A stretch of DNA of 64,000 nt from Maratus speciosus (Eukaryota > Arthropoda > Arachnida > Araneae > Salticidae): positions 477,204,806 to 477,268,805 of the forward strand of contig OZ010795.1 in the NCBI GenBank assembly GCA_963932465.1, given 5' to 3'. The notes under the pieces were generated by a model that did not search any database, was not told the origin of the DNA, and saw nothing but the letters and a program-made list of their open reading frames with translations. Shown here piece after piece: positions 23,862 through 34,809 of the stretch. The position numbers and the translations under genes were made by a program. The stretch's first letter is position 1. Every line of letters starts with the position of its first letter.

Positions 23862-25030
23862 AAACTAGACGGATGTGGCAATCCCAAAATTTCCTTCTAT
23901 CTCGTACATGTTAATACTTCCTGAAAAATACAGCATAGCAGCGCCACCGGTTAGATGATTTACACTAAAATCTAATCAGCAACATCTTGTCAACATCTAA
24001 CTGAATCTGAAGTTTCGTGAAAAACGTGCATTATTTTTTGAGTAGAGCTACGGCGGAAATCGTAAAAAATTCTGCATATGAGCGTCACCTGTTGAGCGAT
24101 ATATACCAAAACCTAATAACCAACAACTTAAGTCAACTTGGTAACTGAATCTGAAGTTTAGTTGAAATTCGTGCATTACTTCTTGAGATAAGTCAATTTC
24201 GGGAATCATGAGAAATTCAGCATAGCAACGCCATCTGTTGGACGATTTACAACAAAATGTAGTCAGAGCACACTCATATCAAGGACGAACTGAATCTGAA
24301 GTTTCATAAAAATCCACGCATTAGTTCTTGAGTAAGGGCTATTGCGGGAATTGTAAAAATGCAGCATTGCAGCGCCACCTGCTGGGTGATTTACACCAAA
24401 ACGTAGTCAGCGCCAACTCATATCAAGGGCTAACTGCTTCTGAATTTGATGAAAATCCACGCATTAATTCTTGAGGTAGAGCCCTTGCGGCAATCGTGAA
24501 AAATGCTGTATAACAGCGCCACCTGATGAGCGATTTACACCAAATCATACTAAATACCAACTCATATCAAGTACTACTGAATCTGAAGTTTCATAAAATT
24601 CCGTGCATTAGTTCTTGAGATATAGCCATTGCGAAAATCGTAAAAAATGCAGCCTAGCAGCGCCACCTGTTGAGAGATTTTCCCCAAAAACTAATCAGCA
24701 CCAATTTATATCAGGGACTAACTGAATATAATTTTTTGTTAAATTCTGTACACTAGTTCTTGAGATAGAGCGCCCACAAAATTTGTGTCACATACAGACA
24801 CACAGACTGACAGACGGGCAGACAGACTCACAGACAGACACACAGACTGACAGGCGGACAGACAGACTCACAGACTGACAGGCGGACAGACAGACTCACA
24901 GACAGACATTTCGTAAAAACCTGTTTTTCGGGATCTATCACCCCTAAAACGTGTAAATTCGTGGAAAACCGGAATTCGAAAGTTTTCAAGAATCCAATAC
25001 TTTTTTCTTGTAAAGATAGAAGAAAGTAAA
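23862..25030 (+). repeat. Family B element, copy B2 (six 144-bp units)
   Basis: Head GACGGATGTGGCAATCCC then TTCCTTCTATCT. Six units have anchors at 23941, 24082, 24228, 24372, 24516 and 24660 (spacing 141-146), four of them reading CAGCGCCACC. A long GACAGAC/ACACAGACTGACAG tract follows (24790-24905), then the tail GGGATCTATCACCCCTAAAA and AAGATAGAAGAAAGTA. Unit sequence outside the anchor differs from B1. Confidence 0.75.
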
Positions 25031-25081
25031 AAAATCATTATGATGTTTTTGGAAAATATATATCCTCTTCAGACCCGAAGG

Positions 25082-26144
25082 TACAGTCGTGGAAAAAAAA
25101 AAAGTAAACACCCCCTACTAACTCCTCAACAAATTATAGTAGAAGCAAGTTACTGGTACCAAACGATTGGAGTAAAATCTACTTTTAAATGATATAGATA
25201 AAATTTGCTTAGGGGGCCATCTACATATTAAAACGAACCATATCTTTGTTTTTTTCAATAGCAGTACACAATTCTGACAGTATAAATGAACTCTACACCT
25301 TTCAATTAGCCCAAAAAGAATTTTTTATGCAATTCGTACCATAAGTTTCTGAGATATTAATTATTTTAAAACGAGCGTATTTTAAGGGCTGTATCCAAAT
25401 TGAAGTTCGGAACTCGATTGTTAACCGAGAGAGCCCCTATCTTGATCAAGGCACCTCAAGAAGTCAATGAAGCCTGCTAGATTACAGGACAGCAGAAGAA
25501 ATTTCAAAATATCTAGTCACTTCTATTATAGACGCCCCCTTAAACCATCATTTTGCCGTTTTTTAAGCATAATTCGAAAACTACTTGGAAGAAAAATGTG
25601 AAATTTTTTATTTCCATAAAGCAGGACTTAATAAATCTAAATCCATCAAAAAAATTGTAGGTTGCAATTCATAATTTTTTCGAATATTAATTTCATAATT
25701 CATATCATAAAATTATAAAAGTTGCGAATTCAGCGTATTTATGTTTGGGTATATTAGTATTATTGCTACACAAAAAAATAGCACATTAGGAACATAATTT
25801 CTGGAGATATAAATAAAAATATGAAAATGTAATTTACCATTAGAAGTACTAAATGTTGAATGTTTATAATTCAAAAACTTCTCATTCAAATGACTTGAAA
25901 TTCGGTTTCTGTGCATAGTTTGAACCGAAGATTTGAAATATCTCTTTAAAATTGGGTATTGTCATTGAAAAAAAAATGAAATTTGGATTCGTTTTAATAT
26001 GTAGATGCCCCCCTAAGCAAATTTTATATGCATCATTTAAAAGTAGACTTTATTTCCAATCGTTCGGTACCAGTAACTTTCTTCTACGATAATTTGTTGA
26101 GGCGTTAGTAGGGGGTGTTTACTTTTTTTTCCCCCACGACTGTA
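25082..26144. mobile_element. Foldback element G, copy 1 (Tc1/mariner-type ends)
   Basis: Inverted arms of about 165 bp begin TACAGTCGTGG and share CACCCCCTACTAAC, CAACAAATTATAGTAGAAG and AGATGGCCCCCTAAGCAAAT (variants). TA flanks both ends. The 730-bp interior has no open transposase. Fragments of the same family lie at 4905-5506 and about 26860-26990. Confidence 0.75.
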
Positions 26145-26649
26145 CAATAACACTGGGAATATACATTCATTGATATTACACAAACAAAAAGACACCATAG
26201 AAGACAGAAGGAGCCCTTTTTCAGAAAGTGATACTTTAGCGGGATGGTAATTTATAGGTTTACAAATCCGGATCTAAAATTACTAACACCCTTAAAATAT
26301 CGATTTAATTATTGATAACCTAAATTGCGCAGTAACCAAATGGAGGCCTTTAATTAATTTAATGATCTACAAATCCTCATTTTTTTTAAATTTTAAAGCG
26401 TTTAAGTTAATTAATTATGAAAATTTCTTACTTTATTGGACACACTGTCTGTAATACATTTTGCAATCTCAGATGATAATCACGCATTTTTTGAGGAAAT
26501 AAGCATCAGTACAGTCATTTGTTGATTTTGATCCATACCAAAAACAATCAGCTATATAAAAGTAAAGTAAAAATGTAAAAAAATCAAATAATTTATTTTA
26601 TATCCTCCTCTGTTCGGAAGTATCACATGTGGTACGTCAGAACCGAGGC

Positions 26650-26685
26650 GGATAGTAAAGTTTATCATGATAAACTTTACTATCC
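26650..26685. repeat. Perfect 36-bp palindrome
   Basis: GGATAGTAAAGTTTATCA is followed directly by its exact reverse complement, with no loop. It can form a cruciform, or serve as a strong symmetric protein site. Confidence 0.95.
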
Positions 26686-26749
26686 ATATTACCAATCCAC
26701 TATACCAATTACCACTATACCAATCCATTATCCACTATACTAATATTAA

Positions 26750-26767
26750 ATAGACATGCATGTCTAT
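26750..26767. repeat. Perfect 18-bp palindrome
   Basis: ATAGACATGCATGTCTAT, extended imperfectly by AATATT on both sides. Confidence 0.9.
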
Positions 26768-27057
26768 GTAATATTGGTATCCTCAATTTCTGACCCCCCT
26801 CCTATCTCGTAAAGATTTGTAAAAAAATCATAACATTATGCTTTATTGAGCTGATTTGATGGGAGTAACTCAAATAAAGTATCACAAATAGGTGTTACCG
26901 TTAGCAAAATTAAAATTGATACAATATTTAATATGTAGATGACTCCTTATGCAAAAAACATTAATGTTTAAAAAGAAAAAAAAATCCAATTCTAACGGCA
27001 CCTTAATTGTGATTTTATTGTAAACGATCTGCGAATAAAGATGGGTGATTCATTACA

Positions 27058-27391
27058 TGCGTTCGTAATTATCTAAATACGTAGCACCTATAGTCGTCGT
27101 TCAGTCCGTCTGTCTGTCTGTCTGTCTGTCCGTCAGCATATAACAGAGCAAAAGCTACCGTTTCAAATTTTGTTAAAAATCAGATGAATAGTTTAATTAC
27201 ACGTATAGTCAAAATTTTCCGTTACATTATGGCCATTGGGAAACAAATATTTCAAGTACATTTTAATGATTATACAGCATTTCGAACAGAATGAAATTAA
27301 TATGCACTTATGAAGTGCACTAAAATATGCATTCAGTACAATATGCGGTGCAAAAAATATTTATAAAACTAGTTATAGTACGAACGCACCT
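27058..27391 (+). repeat. Family D element, copy D1 (chimeric with family A)
   Basis: Head ATGCGTTCGTAATTATCTAA to GCACCT, followed by GTCCGTCTGTCTGTCTGTCT at about 27106. The far end is ACTAGTTATAGTACGAACGC then ACCTCATTTGCC. The interior from about 27190 to 27355 reads as family A (TCCGTTACATTATGGCCATT; compare 9608). Confidence 0.65.
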
Positions 27392-27554
27392 CATTTGCCA
27401 CGTTTAACGCGTAATTTGCAACTTGTTTTTTATATGAGGACGTGAGTTTGAAACTCGCCTTATCCAGAAAAACAAATTTTGTGAAATCGCGAAAAACCAC
27501 TGACTGCATCCATTGGTTTTCATTGTAAACCAAGATTTTTACAATGTCATACAG

Positions 27555-27739
27555 GATTGCCAGTTTGGCTTCCGTTATTATTATGAAATTTCGCGTTTAT
27601 AACAGAAATTAAGAATAGAATCTTCACCTTTATTTAATGAGTGACATTTCGCGATTACATAAAGTAAAAAAAAATTATTTCGCAACTTCCGGTATGAATT
27701 TGAAATTTCGAAATAAAAATGGAGGCCAAACTGGCAACG
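27555..27739. mobile_element. Small MITE, ~40-bp inverted ends
   Basis: Left TTGCCAGTTTGGCTTCCGTT and right complement TTGCCAGTTTGGCCTCCATT, both running into GAAATTTCG. About 185 bp, non-coding. Confidence 0.65.
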
Positions 27740-28033
27740 CTGATGCCATAAAAATGGGATAGTAGGTAGTTTTTTTTTTTTAAGATTGCAGTGTTCACAA
27801 ATGAATAGATTGATAGAGAAAACTTGATTTTGTAAATATTTAGGTAGATTTCGTATGAAATACTACTTATTACATTCGATAGTTTAATTGAACTACTCTC
27901 CTTCAGGTTAAATGTAAAAAGAGCGTTAAATTATTATGCAAAACTACGCAACTTTTGCAAGTTTTAAGTTTGCAACTTTGAGCTACTAAAAGCTCAAAGT
28001 TGCAAAATTAAAGTAATCACGATTTCACTTAGC

Positions 28034-28070
<37 letters not shown>

Positions 28071-28082
28071 ACGTATAAATAT

Positions 28083-28319
28083 AACAAGTAAGAAAAATCA
28101 TGCGTTAAGCATAGATTATGAAACACTTTCCAACACTTCCCGAATGCTTTAAGAAAACTTCGTTATTTAGGGAAATAAGGTATATTAAGAGAACTAAGTA
28201 AACATTTCAGAAAACGCATAAAACATTTGAAAAACTGATTTCAGCAGTTACCGTCCACAGCAAATATGTATTCCAATTCTTTTGAACAGCCCTGTATTGG
28301 ATCTGTAGGTTGATATATA
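28083..28319 (-). repeat. Family A copy A3, tail-side piece
   Basis: Complement of the end of A1: CATGCGTTAAGCATAGATTA, CACTTTCCAACACTTCC, one copy of the 51-bp unit, ending TGTAGGTTGATATATA. Its continuation lies at 35297 beyond the Helitron. Confidence 0.75.
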
Positions 28320-29200
28320 TCTACCCTATATATATAAAATCCTAATGAAACGAATTTATGAAGCGGATATATGAAACGACTGAAATGTAACGAATTTATG
28401 AAACGAATATATGAAACGACTGATTAAACAACTGATTATGTTTCGCGGCGATTTCTCCTATAACATGGAATACTTTGTGATTAAATTAACACCAAAAATT
28501 GGTATTGATAGGCAGATCTCAAAACTGGTGTTAGAATTTTTAAATTCGAATTAGTTTTCGAAATATTATTTTTTTTCTAATTTTAAACACTTTTTTCTAA
28601 TAACGGCAACTCAAATTTTAATCATAACAGATATTTTTTTTTCATATTTTAGTTAAGGTTATTATTTTAAACTAATTTGGCGACCAGTTTTGCCCCTTTT
28701 AAATGTATGCTAAGAACAATGTTTTTTTTTTCATTATCATATTATTTAATGCAAAACTTTCATTTAAAATTGAAAAGTTTAAAATTAATGGCTTTCACTT
28801 CTTTCTTTTTTTTAAACGAAATGTAAAGAAAAATATTAAGCGCAAATGTCATATACGCACCGGAATACCTAAATGGCGCCAAAATGGCGTTATTTTGCCT
28901 GACATAGTAACCCGGCTATTATTACTTATTTATTAATAAAAGTTTTATTTACATTTATTTTCTTTTTATTAAAAAAAAATGTTATAAATTGTTTTGTTCT
29001 ATAGTTATTAATTATTATTTTTATTTATTTTTTTTCATTTTAAAAATAATAGAAAATAATTTAAAAATACATATATAACTGGCATTCAAAAAAGAGGTTT
29101 TGTCAAATTGTCGTAAAAAAAATAATCATGCCAAACTCGATTAAATAATGCAACTAATCCTGACATTTAATTTCAGATTCAGAGCAATGTTTTAATTGTA

Positions 29201-29490
29201 TTACTTAGTCATCCCGTCGACCAATTTTGCCAAATTATATACATCGACAAACCACACTCACCAAATTATACAAATTGACGTAATTTTTCTTTTAAATAAC
29301 GAAAGAACAAATAAATTAGTATAACAATAATAAAAATAAAAATAAAACATCGAAATAAAAATCCCTTGATGGCGTAAACACGTGTGACTTCCTTACAGTC
29401 AAGTGAATGTGCTATTTACGATCAACCATTATTGGCATTTAATCTTATAGTCTGGCGACAGATTTTTGGTCGACGGGACAATCAAGTAGT
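29201..29490. mobile_element. MITE with TCCCGTCGACCA ends
   Basis: Left ACTTAGTCATCCCGTCGACC; right complement ACTACTTGATTGTCCCGTCG. Interior A-rich and non-coding. A partial copy lies in Helitron copy 1. Confidence 0.65.
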
Positions 29491-29984
29491 ACCGTTTTAA
29501 TTTACCACTCGAAAAAAAAAAAAAAATGGTAACTGGCGAGTTAAAAAAAGAAAAAAAGCTATTGGCGAGATTTGCACCCGACTAACATAAAAGTACCAAG
29601 AATTCTTTGCGATCATGGCAACTTTTATGTAGTTTTTTTTCGAAAAAATAACCTTGATTCTTTAATCATAATTGAAACCCTTCTTATGAAAAGCGAAGGG
29701 TTGTAATTGTTTGTGGCAATTACATGACTTGGACTATTATAATATAAGTGAAATGATGGCGATAGAATAATATTTGGCGACTTATCGCCGGTGGTTGGCT
29801 AACATTAAAGTACCAAAATGGCTGCCTGGAATATAAAAAGCGTAGGGATCCTCCCGGAACTGTTCATAATAGTCATATGACTTAGACTATTATTATAGAT
29901 TTTGTTTTCAGTTCTAAAAACAGCGCAGAGAATAATATTTCCTAACGATTAAAAATTTTATTTACACGTGACTATTAAATTAGA

Positions 29985-30010
29985 AAAAAAAAAAAAAAAA
30001 AAAAAAAAAA
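29985..30010. repeat. Poly-A tract
   Basis: A run of about 26 A in the Helitron body. A longer A-run lies at 28039-28069. Neither is next to a recognisable retroposon end. Confidence 0.7.
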
Positions 30011-30823
30011 ACTTTAAAATTACTATTAAATGAGTAAGTGTTAAAAGCAGGAAAATATTGAAAATTATGTCTTGAAAATTGTATTTACACGTGAATATTA
30101 AAAGAGAAATGAAACTTTAAAATAATAAATACATTAATATGCGTTTAACCCTTTCAGAGGCAAAGTACTTCTTTTCGTAAAATGTTGATAATAGTGAATG
30201 GCACCAGAATTTACAAGCAGATTTCGAAATACGAAAATGCTTTTGTTCACTTACTTGATCACCCGACCGGAGCACCAACCAAAGAATGGCATAGGATGTA
30301 ACGCTCCGGTGGAAAATCCCCACAACAATCACCGATGCCGGACATCGGAAAGCACCCAAAATAACAGGGAAAAAGGCACATATTCTGACGAACTTACATA
30401 GTAAATCGTAAATTTACAAAGCAATTGATGTTGCTTTCATCATAATAATAAAAATAAAAACAAAAGTGAAGTGACTTAAATGTATAACAAAAGTTAAGAC
30501 TATAAATCCTTGTTCAAGATTATGAAGTGTAAATGTTCATAAAAGTTCACTGTTCACTAATGTTCAAATGAGTTCAGTGTTTGAAAGAAAAATGTTCATA
30601 AAAGTTTTATATAAGATAAACTAACTTGAAGAAAGATCACCATAATGTTCAGACCTCAAGAGAAAATCACCGCCAACAAAAATGTCAGACAAAGGACAGT
30701 TACTATAAAAGGCACAATGTTGAGCCTTTGATGTAGTGTCAGAAAACCACGTAATGTCCGTAGCGAACCACTGATGAGTATTAACAGTATGATAGAAGTA
30801 AAAAGTTACAAGTGTAAAAATTA

Positions 30824-33800
30824 TCAAAATTTATACCTAATAAATGAGTATTCCCTATTAAGTGCGTTGTACATAGCACACAGTTTTCTATAGTTTGAAC
30901 TGGTGGTGAGAACGTTTTGAATATTCCATCTCAGTGTACAATTCCTGTTGAATTTAAATGTACAAGGCATTAACGGACAATGTCCAAACAAATAATGTTG
31001 TATACTTCCTACTTCACCACAGTTACACCTGTTATCTGGGCGTTTTCCTATTTTAAACAGATACTGTGGAAATGCTCCATGTGAAGAAAGAAAATAACCT
31101 ATCACCTGGGATTCACATAGAAATAAATCGTTAACCCTGTTTAATATCGCATAAGTATCTCTTCCCTTCTCCGAATTTTCCCAAGAAACCTGCCATTGAT
31201 CATGTAGAAGTGTTTTAAAATGACGCTTTAAAATAGAAGTTGGTGCAGGAATGCGTAGAACTTTATCATACAGATCATTTATAATAACTGATTTTACCAT
31301 CATGTCCGCTCTTTCATTTCCTGGTATTCCAACATGCGATTTTATCCAGCCAATATATATGACTTTATTATGTAACAGGCGCAAAGAGTTGAAGATATTA
31401 AAAAGCTGACCGTTAGATGGAAATAAGCTCTGAAGAGCGTAAATTGATGACAAGCTGTCAGTATAAAGATGAAATGAATCATGCGGGGAGTCGATGCACC
31501 AACTGATAGCCTCGTCTATCGCAGCCAATTCTGCTTGAAAAACAGAGTTATAGTCATGTAATTTTAATCTCATGTCTAGCATAAAAGAATCCCTATACCA
31601 AACCGTAAATGCAGCTCCTACACTGTTCATCATTCGAGAACCGTCAGTATACAGTATCGGATGATTCACCACTGGTACTGTATCAACCACTGGCTTAACA
31701 AATTTTATATTTAAGTTTTCAAAGAAGTAAGGATAATTATATGTCCTCAATTTATTCATAAAATCTTCACCTTTAAAACACATATTGTCAATCAAGACTG
31801 TACCATTTCCATAAATGATATTATAACGCTTAGAAGACAAATTCAGTTCTATGTCAAGTGGTGGAGCACCCACCAAAACACACAATGCGTCATTAGAAAT
31901 CGTACGATATGCCTTTAAGACAGATAGCAGACATAGACGTTGACATGAGAGTAATCTTGTTATTCCATGTTGATTTAAGTCAGGCATCCAGATCTCATGC
32001 CCATATGAAATACGTTTCTTCAAGACGGTATTGTACCATATTTTAAGATAAATAGAAGGAAGGCCTCTATCACGGATTCTGGTTTGGCGCATTTTACACG
32101 TGAAATCGTTAAGCCTAGTTCTAATCATATCTAGGTGATCCATCCAGCGAAAATTGCTGTCAAGTAGAAATCCCAAATAAAGAATATTGTCCTTTACACT
32201 GATACTTTTGCCATTATGTTTAAAAATTGGTCTTCTTTTACTAAGAGTATGGCTCCCAAACAGCATTGCGGCTGACTTCTCTGCACTAATTTGCAAATGA
32301 TGTATAGAACAGATATCCGAAAAGTGATGAACACTAGTATTCATTTTATGTTCTAGCGCAGAGCGCGTATCTGCGCCCTCTATAATAACGCTATCATCAG
32401 CATAAGAGATAATCAGTAATCCTCTCTGCTTGCAACTCTTTAAAATCCTGTCAGCAACTAGTGTCCAGATAAACGGCCCAAGACATGACCCCTGCGGGCA
32501 CCCACGGAATACATGAAACCATGTTAATCCATGCGTATATTTAAAACAAATAAGCCTATGACTCATGTAATTTTTAAGTGTAGACTTCATGTAATCAAAA
32601 ATAGGTAAGATATTTATGATATCGGCTACAATACGCCAATCCAAAACGTCGAAGGCACCACTGATATCAAAAGAAATCATTGCACAGTATTTATATACTG
32701 ATAGTGTTTCTCCAATGATATTCTTTAACGCAGAAAGTGCTGTCAAGGGGCTCCGTCCCTCACGAAAGCCATGTTGTCCATCATCAAGATAATTAGAAGA
32801 CTCCAGCATCGTAATAACTCGAAGTTTTAAAAGTCTTTCATATAACTTACCCATCATAGGGAGAAGAGTAATAGGTCGATACGAATTAATTTTTTCAGCT
32901 GTCCTATTACGTTTTCGAAAAAAGATGATCATTCCTCGTTTCCAACATTTTGGGAAGTGACCAAGTAAAAGACAAGTATTAAACAGCGTCAACATAAGAG
33001 TTGTAAATATGTTACACAAATTTTTAATAATTATTCCATCAATATCGTCCGGTCCTGGAGCTTTATTTATGGCCTGAAGGCGCAGTACATGAAAGAGTTC
33101 TTTTTCTTTAAATGGAATAAAATCAGGTGATGAGGAATAATTGAATGAGCTAATGTACTCATAAGGGACAGAAGGTCGATAATCCACGTCAAAATGACCA
33201 GACATAAGACTATGTGCTACGCTATCATATGTGTCAAACACAGAAGATTCTTCTAATGTAGTAAAGATCATGTCGTTATGTTTCAGGGTTTTACCTGAGA
33301 CATGTCTGTATAGAGACCCATAGGCATTATCAGTGCGTTCACAGAATGACAGCCAACCCTGTCGTTTTGCACGACGTAAATTACTTTTGTATTGTCTTCT
33401 AGCAGTCAGATATTTATCCTTGTAATCTTCTCTATTCAAATTCTTCCTATAACGCTTATACAAGGTGTTAACTTTGTTTCTTTCAACCCTAAGAATTTCT
33501 GTATACCATTTTGCCGTAGGTTTATATGATAATGAACCTCTTTTAAAACAAGCACTCATAATCTCATGCAAAAGGTCATAAAAATTAGCCGTCCAATCTT
33601 CTAGTGCATCAGGACTAAAAACTCTACGTAAAGTGTTCATCAACTGAGGAAGATACTCCAAGAGTCTTTTGTTGAAACTATATAAACTCTTGTTTTTTGT
33701 TTTATATCTTGTATAAGTCTTAAATGAGGGATCAAGAACAAGGTGAAACCTGATGTAGCGATGATCACTGTATGAAAAGACACTATCATCTACAGACCAA

Positions 33801-34411
33801 CCATCCAAAACCTGTACAATTTCGTTACCGCCCAGCGTAAGATCTGGACGGCCCTTTCGGTCGTCTTGAACGTAACTATGAGGTGCCTCTGGGTCATTTA
33901 GAATAAATAGGCTGTGAGACATTAGTAACTCCAAAAGAGGTCCAGCCCTATCACTGTCGCAAGTATATCCCATCATCTTAAGCGGGACGTTGAAGTCTCC
34001 TCCAATCACATGCCTGGAAAAATCTGGATAAAAGTCAGTCCATGGGTCCATGTCATCTTGAAAATTTCCAGAAGGTGGTGAGTACACTGAACCAATAATA
34101 ATGAAACCTTTTGCTGTTTGCAAGTTTACAAAAATACTATTTCTCGACTCAAAACTTTTCACACATGCATGTCCTGACAAAGTTGAAATAATAGCTGCAG
34201 TACCACCAAAAGAAATAAAGTAAACCCAGTCAGGAGGAAGACCAACAAAACAACCGTTAACCAAATATGGATCTTGACAAAGTACAAAATGTACGTTAAA
34301 AGAAAATACGTATTTAATAAGAGCATCAGTGGCGTCCGCACAGTGATGAAGATTTATCTGGACAAAATTTAATCCGTAATCATCAGCCGAAGAGCCCGAG
34401 ACAACTTTCAC
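30824..34411 (-). CDS. LINE ORF2: endonuclease, reverse transcriptase, RNase H
   Basis: A 1195-residue uninterrupted frame. The APE-type endonuclease occupies about 12-225: INLHH at 19, GGDFNV at 137-142, GRPDL at 187 and SDH at 215-217. The usual QEP-type Glu appears as Asp (QDP, 46-48). The reverse transcriptase spans about 430-770: YRPITLLP at 511, FDISGAFD at 581-588, GCPQGSCLGP at 637-646 and YADD at 670-673. RNase H spans about 918-1040 with D923, E961, D985, H1026 and D1036 all present. A Cys/His cluster lies at 1129-1145. In the family this protein nicks the target and copies the RNA there. The annotated start codon is GTG and overlaps the ORF1 stop, so initiation is probably coupled to ORF1 or begins downstream. 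Domain set and motif spelling fit the R1/I group. Confidence 0.9.
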   Translation of the reverse strand: MKVVSGSSADDYGLNFVQINLHHCADATDALIKYVFSFNVHFVLCQDPYLVNGCFVGLPPDWVYFISFGGTAAIISTLSGHACVKSFESRNSIFVNLQTAKGFIIIGSVYSPPSGNFQDDMDPWTDFYPDFSRHVIGGDFNVPLKMMGYTCDSDRAGPLLELLMSHSLFILNDPEAPHSYVQDDRKGRPDLTLGGNEIVQVLDGWSVDDSVFSYSDHRYIRFHLVLDPSFKTYTRYKTKNKSLYSFNKRLLEYLPQLMNTLRRVFSPDALEDWTANFYDLLHEIMSACFKRGSLSYKPTAKWYTEILRVERNKVNTLYKRYRKNLNREDYKDKYLTARRQYKSNLRRAKRQGWLSFCERTDNAYGSLYRHVSGKTLKHNDMIFTTLEESSVFDTYDSVAHSLMSGHFDVDYRPSVPYEYISSFNYSSSPDFIPFKEKELFHVLRLQAINKAPGPDDIDGIIIKNLCNIFTTLMLTLFNTCLLLGHFPKCWKRGMIIFFRKRNRTAEKINSYRPITLLPMMGKLYERLLKLRVITMLESSNYLDDGQHGFREGRSPLTALSALKNIIGETLSVYKYCAMISFDISGAFDVLDWRIVADIINILPIFDYMKSTLKNYMSHRLICFKYTHGLTWFHVFRGCPQGSCLGPFIWTLVADRILKSCKQRGLLIISYADDSVIIEGADTRSALEHKMNTSVHHFSDICSIHHLQISAEKSAAMLFGSHTLSKRRPIFKHNGKSISVKDNILYLGFLLDSNFRWMDHLDMIRTRLNDFTCKMRQTRIRDRGLPSIYLKIWYNTVLKKRISYGHEIWMPDLNQHGITRLLSCQRLCLLSVLKAYRTISNDALCVLVGAPPLDIELNLSSKRYNIIYGNGTVLIDNMCFKGEDFMNKLRTYNYPYFFENLNIKFVKPVVDTVPVVNHPILYTDGSRMMNSVGAAFTVWYRDSFMLDMRLKLHDYNSVFQAELAAIDEAISWCIDSPHDSFHLYTDSLSSIYALQSLFPSNGQLFNIFNSLRLLHNKVIYIGWIKSHVGIPGNERADMMVKSVIINDLYDKVLRIPAPTSILKRHFKTLLHDQWQVSWENSEKGRDTYAILNRVNDLFLCESQVIGYFLSSHGAFPQYLFKIGKRPDNRCNCGEVGSIQHYLFGHCPLMPCTFKFNRNCTLRWNIQNVLTTSSNYRKLCAMYNALNREYSFIRYKF

Positions 34412-34809
34412 AATCGTTTGGCTAAAAGTCCATCCCTGTAAGCCTTAAAAGACGGACAGTTCGGGCTATCGGCACGATGGGAATGATCAATTTCATCATC
34501 CTGAAAGAAGCAATTACTGCAAGTAACTGTGTCCACGGTGCAATCCTTTATGTTGTGCTTTCCTGCACATTTTACACATTTTAGATCCCCAGCACATCTA
34601 TTTGCAACATGACCAAAAGCTTGACATTTATAGCATCGCACAATTGGTATATACTCAACCATGCGGTACCTCTCCATGTCTATACAAATCCTACGACGTG
34701 CCAAAAGATAATCAAAACTTTCCTTATCCATGTCCAATAGCCAGTTATGTCTGCCCGCTCTAGTCACAATCCTCCTAACAACCTCAAAAATATCTCCAGG
34801 AAATGGAGA
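34408..34809 (-). pseudogene. LINE ORF1 (gag-like), truncated N-terminus
   Basis: Open from 34809 to a TGA at 34408-34410 without an ATG start. It contains three Cys-rich zinc knuckles: CYKCQAFGHVANRC, CVKCAGKHNIKDC, and a longer CSNC...H...C. This is typical of the nucleic-acid-binding C-terminus of LINE ORF1 proteins. The upstream half is missing, cut off by a stop just before SPFPGDIFEVV. It overlaps the start of ORF2 by four bases, a usual arrangement in this group. Confidence 0.8.

Larger units (their letters stand above)
26145..27057. other. Unassigned stretch with clustered palindromes
   Basis: No gene recognised. It contains the palindromes at 26650-26685 and 26750-26767 and a fragment of family G near 26860-26990. 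Confidence 0.5.
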
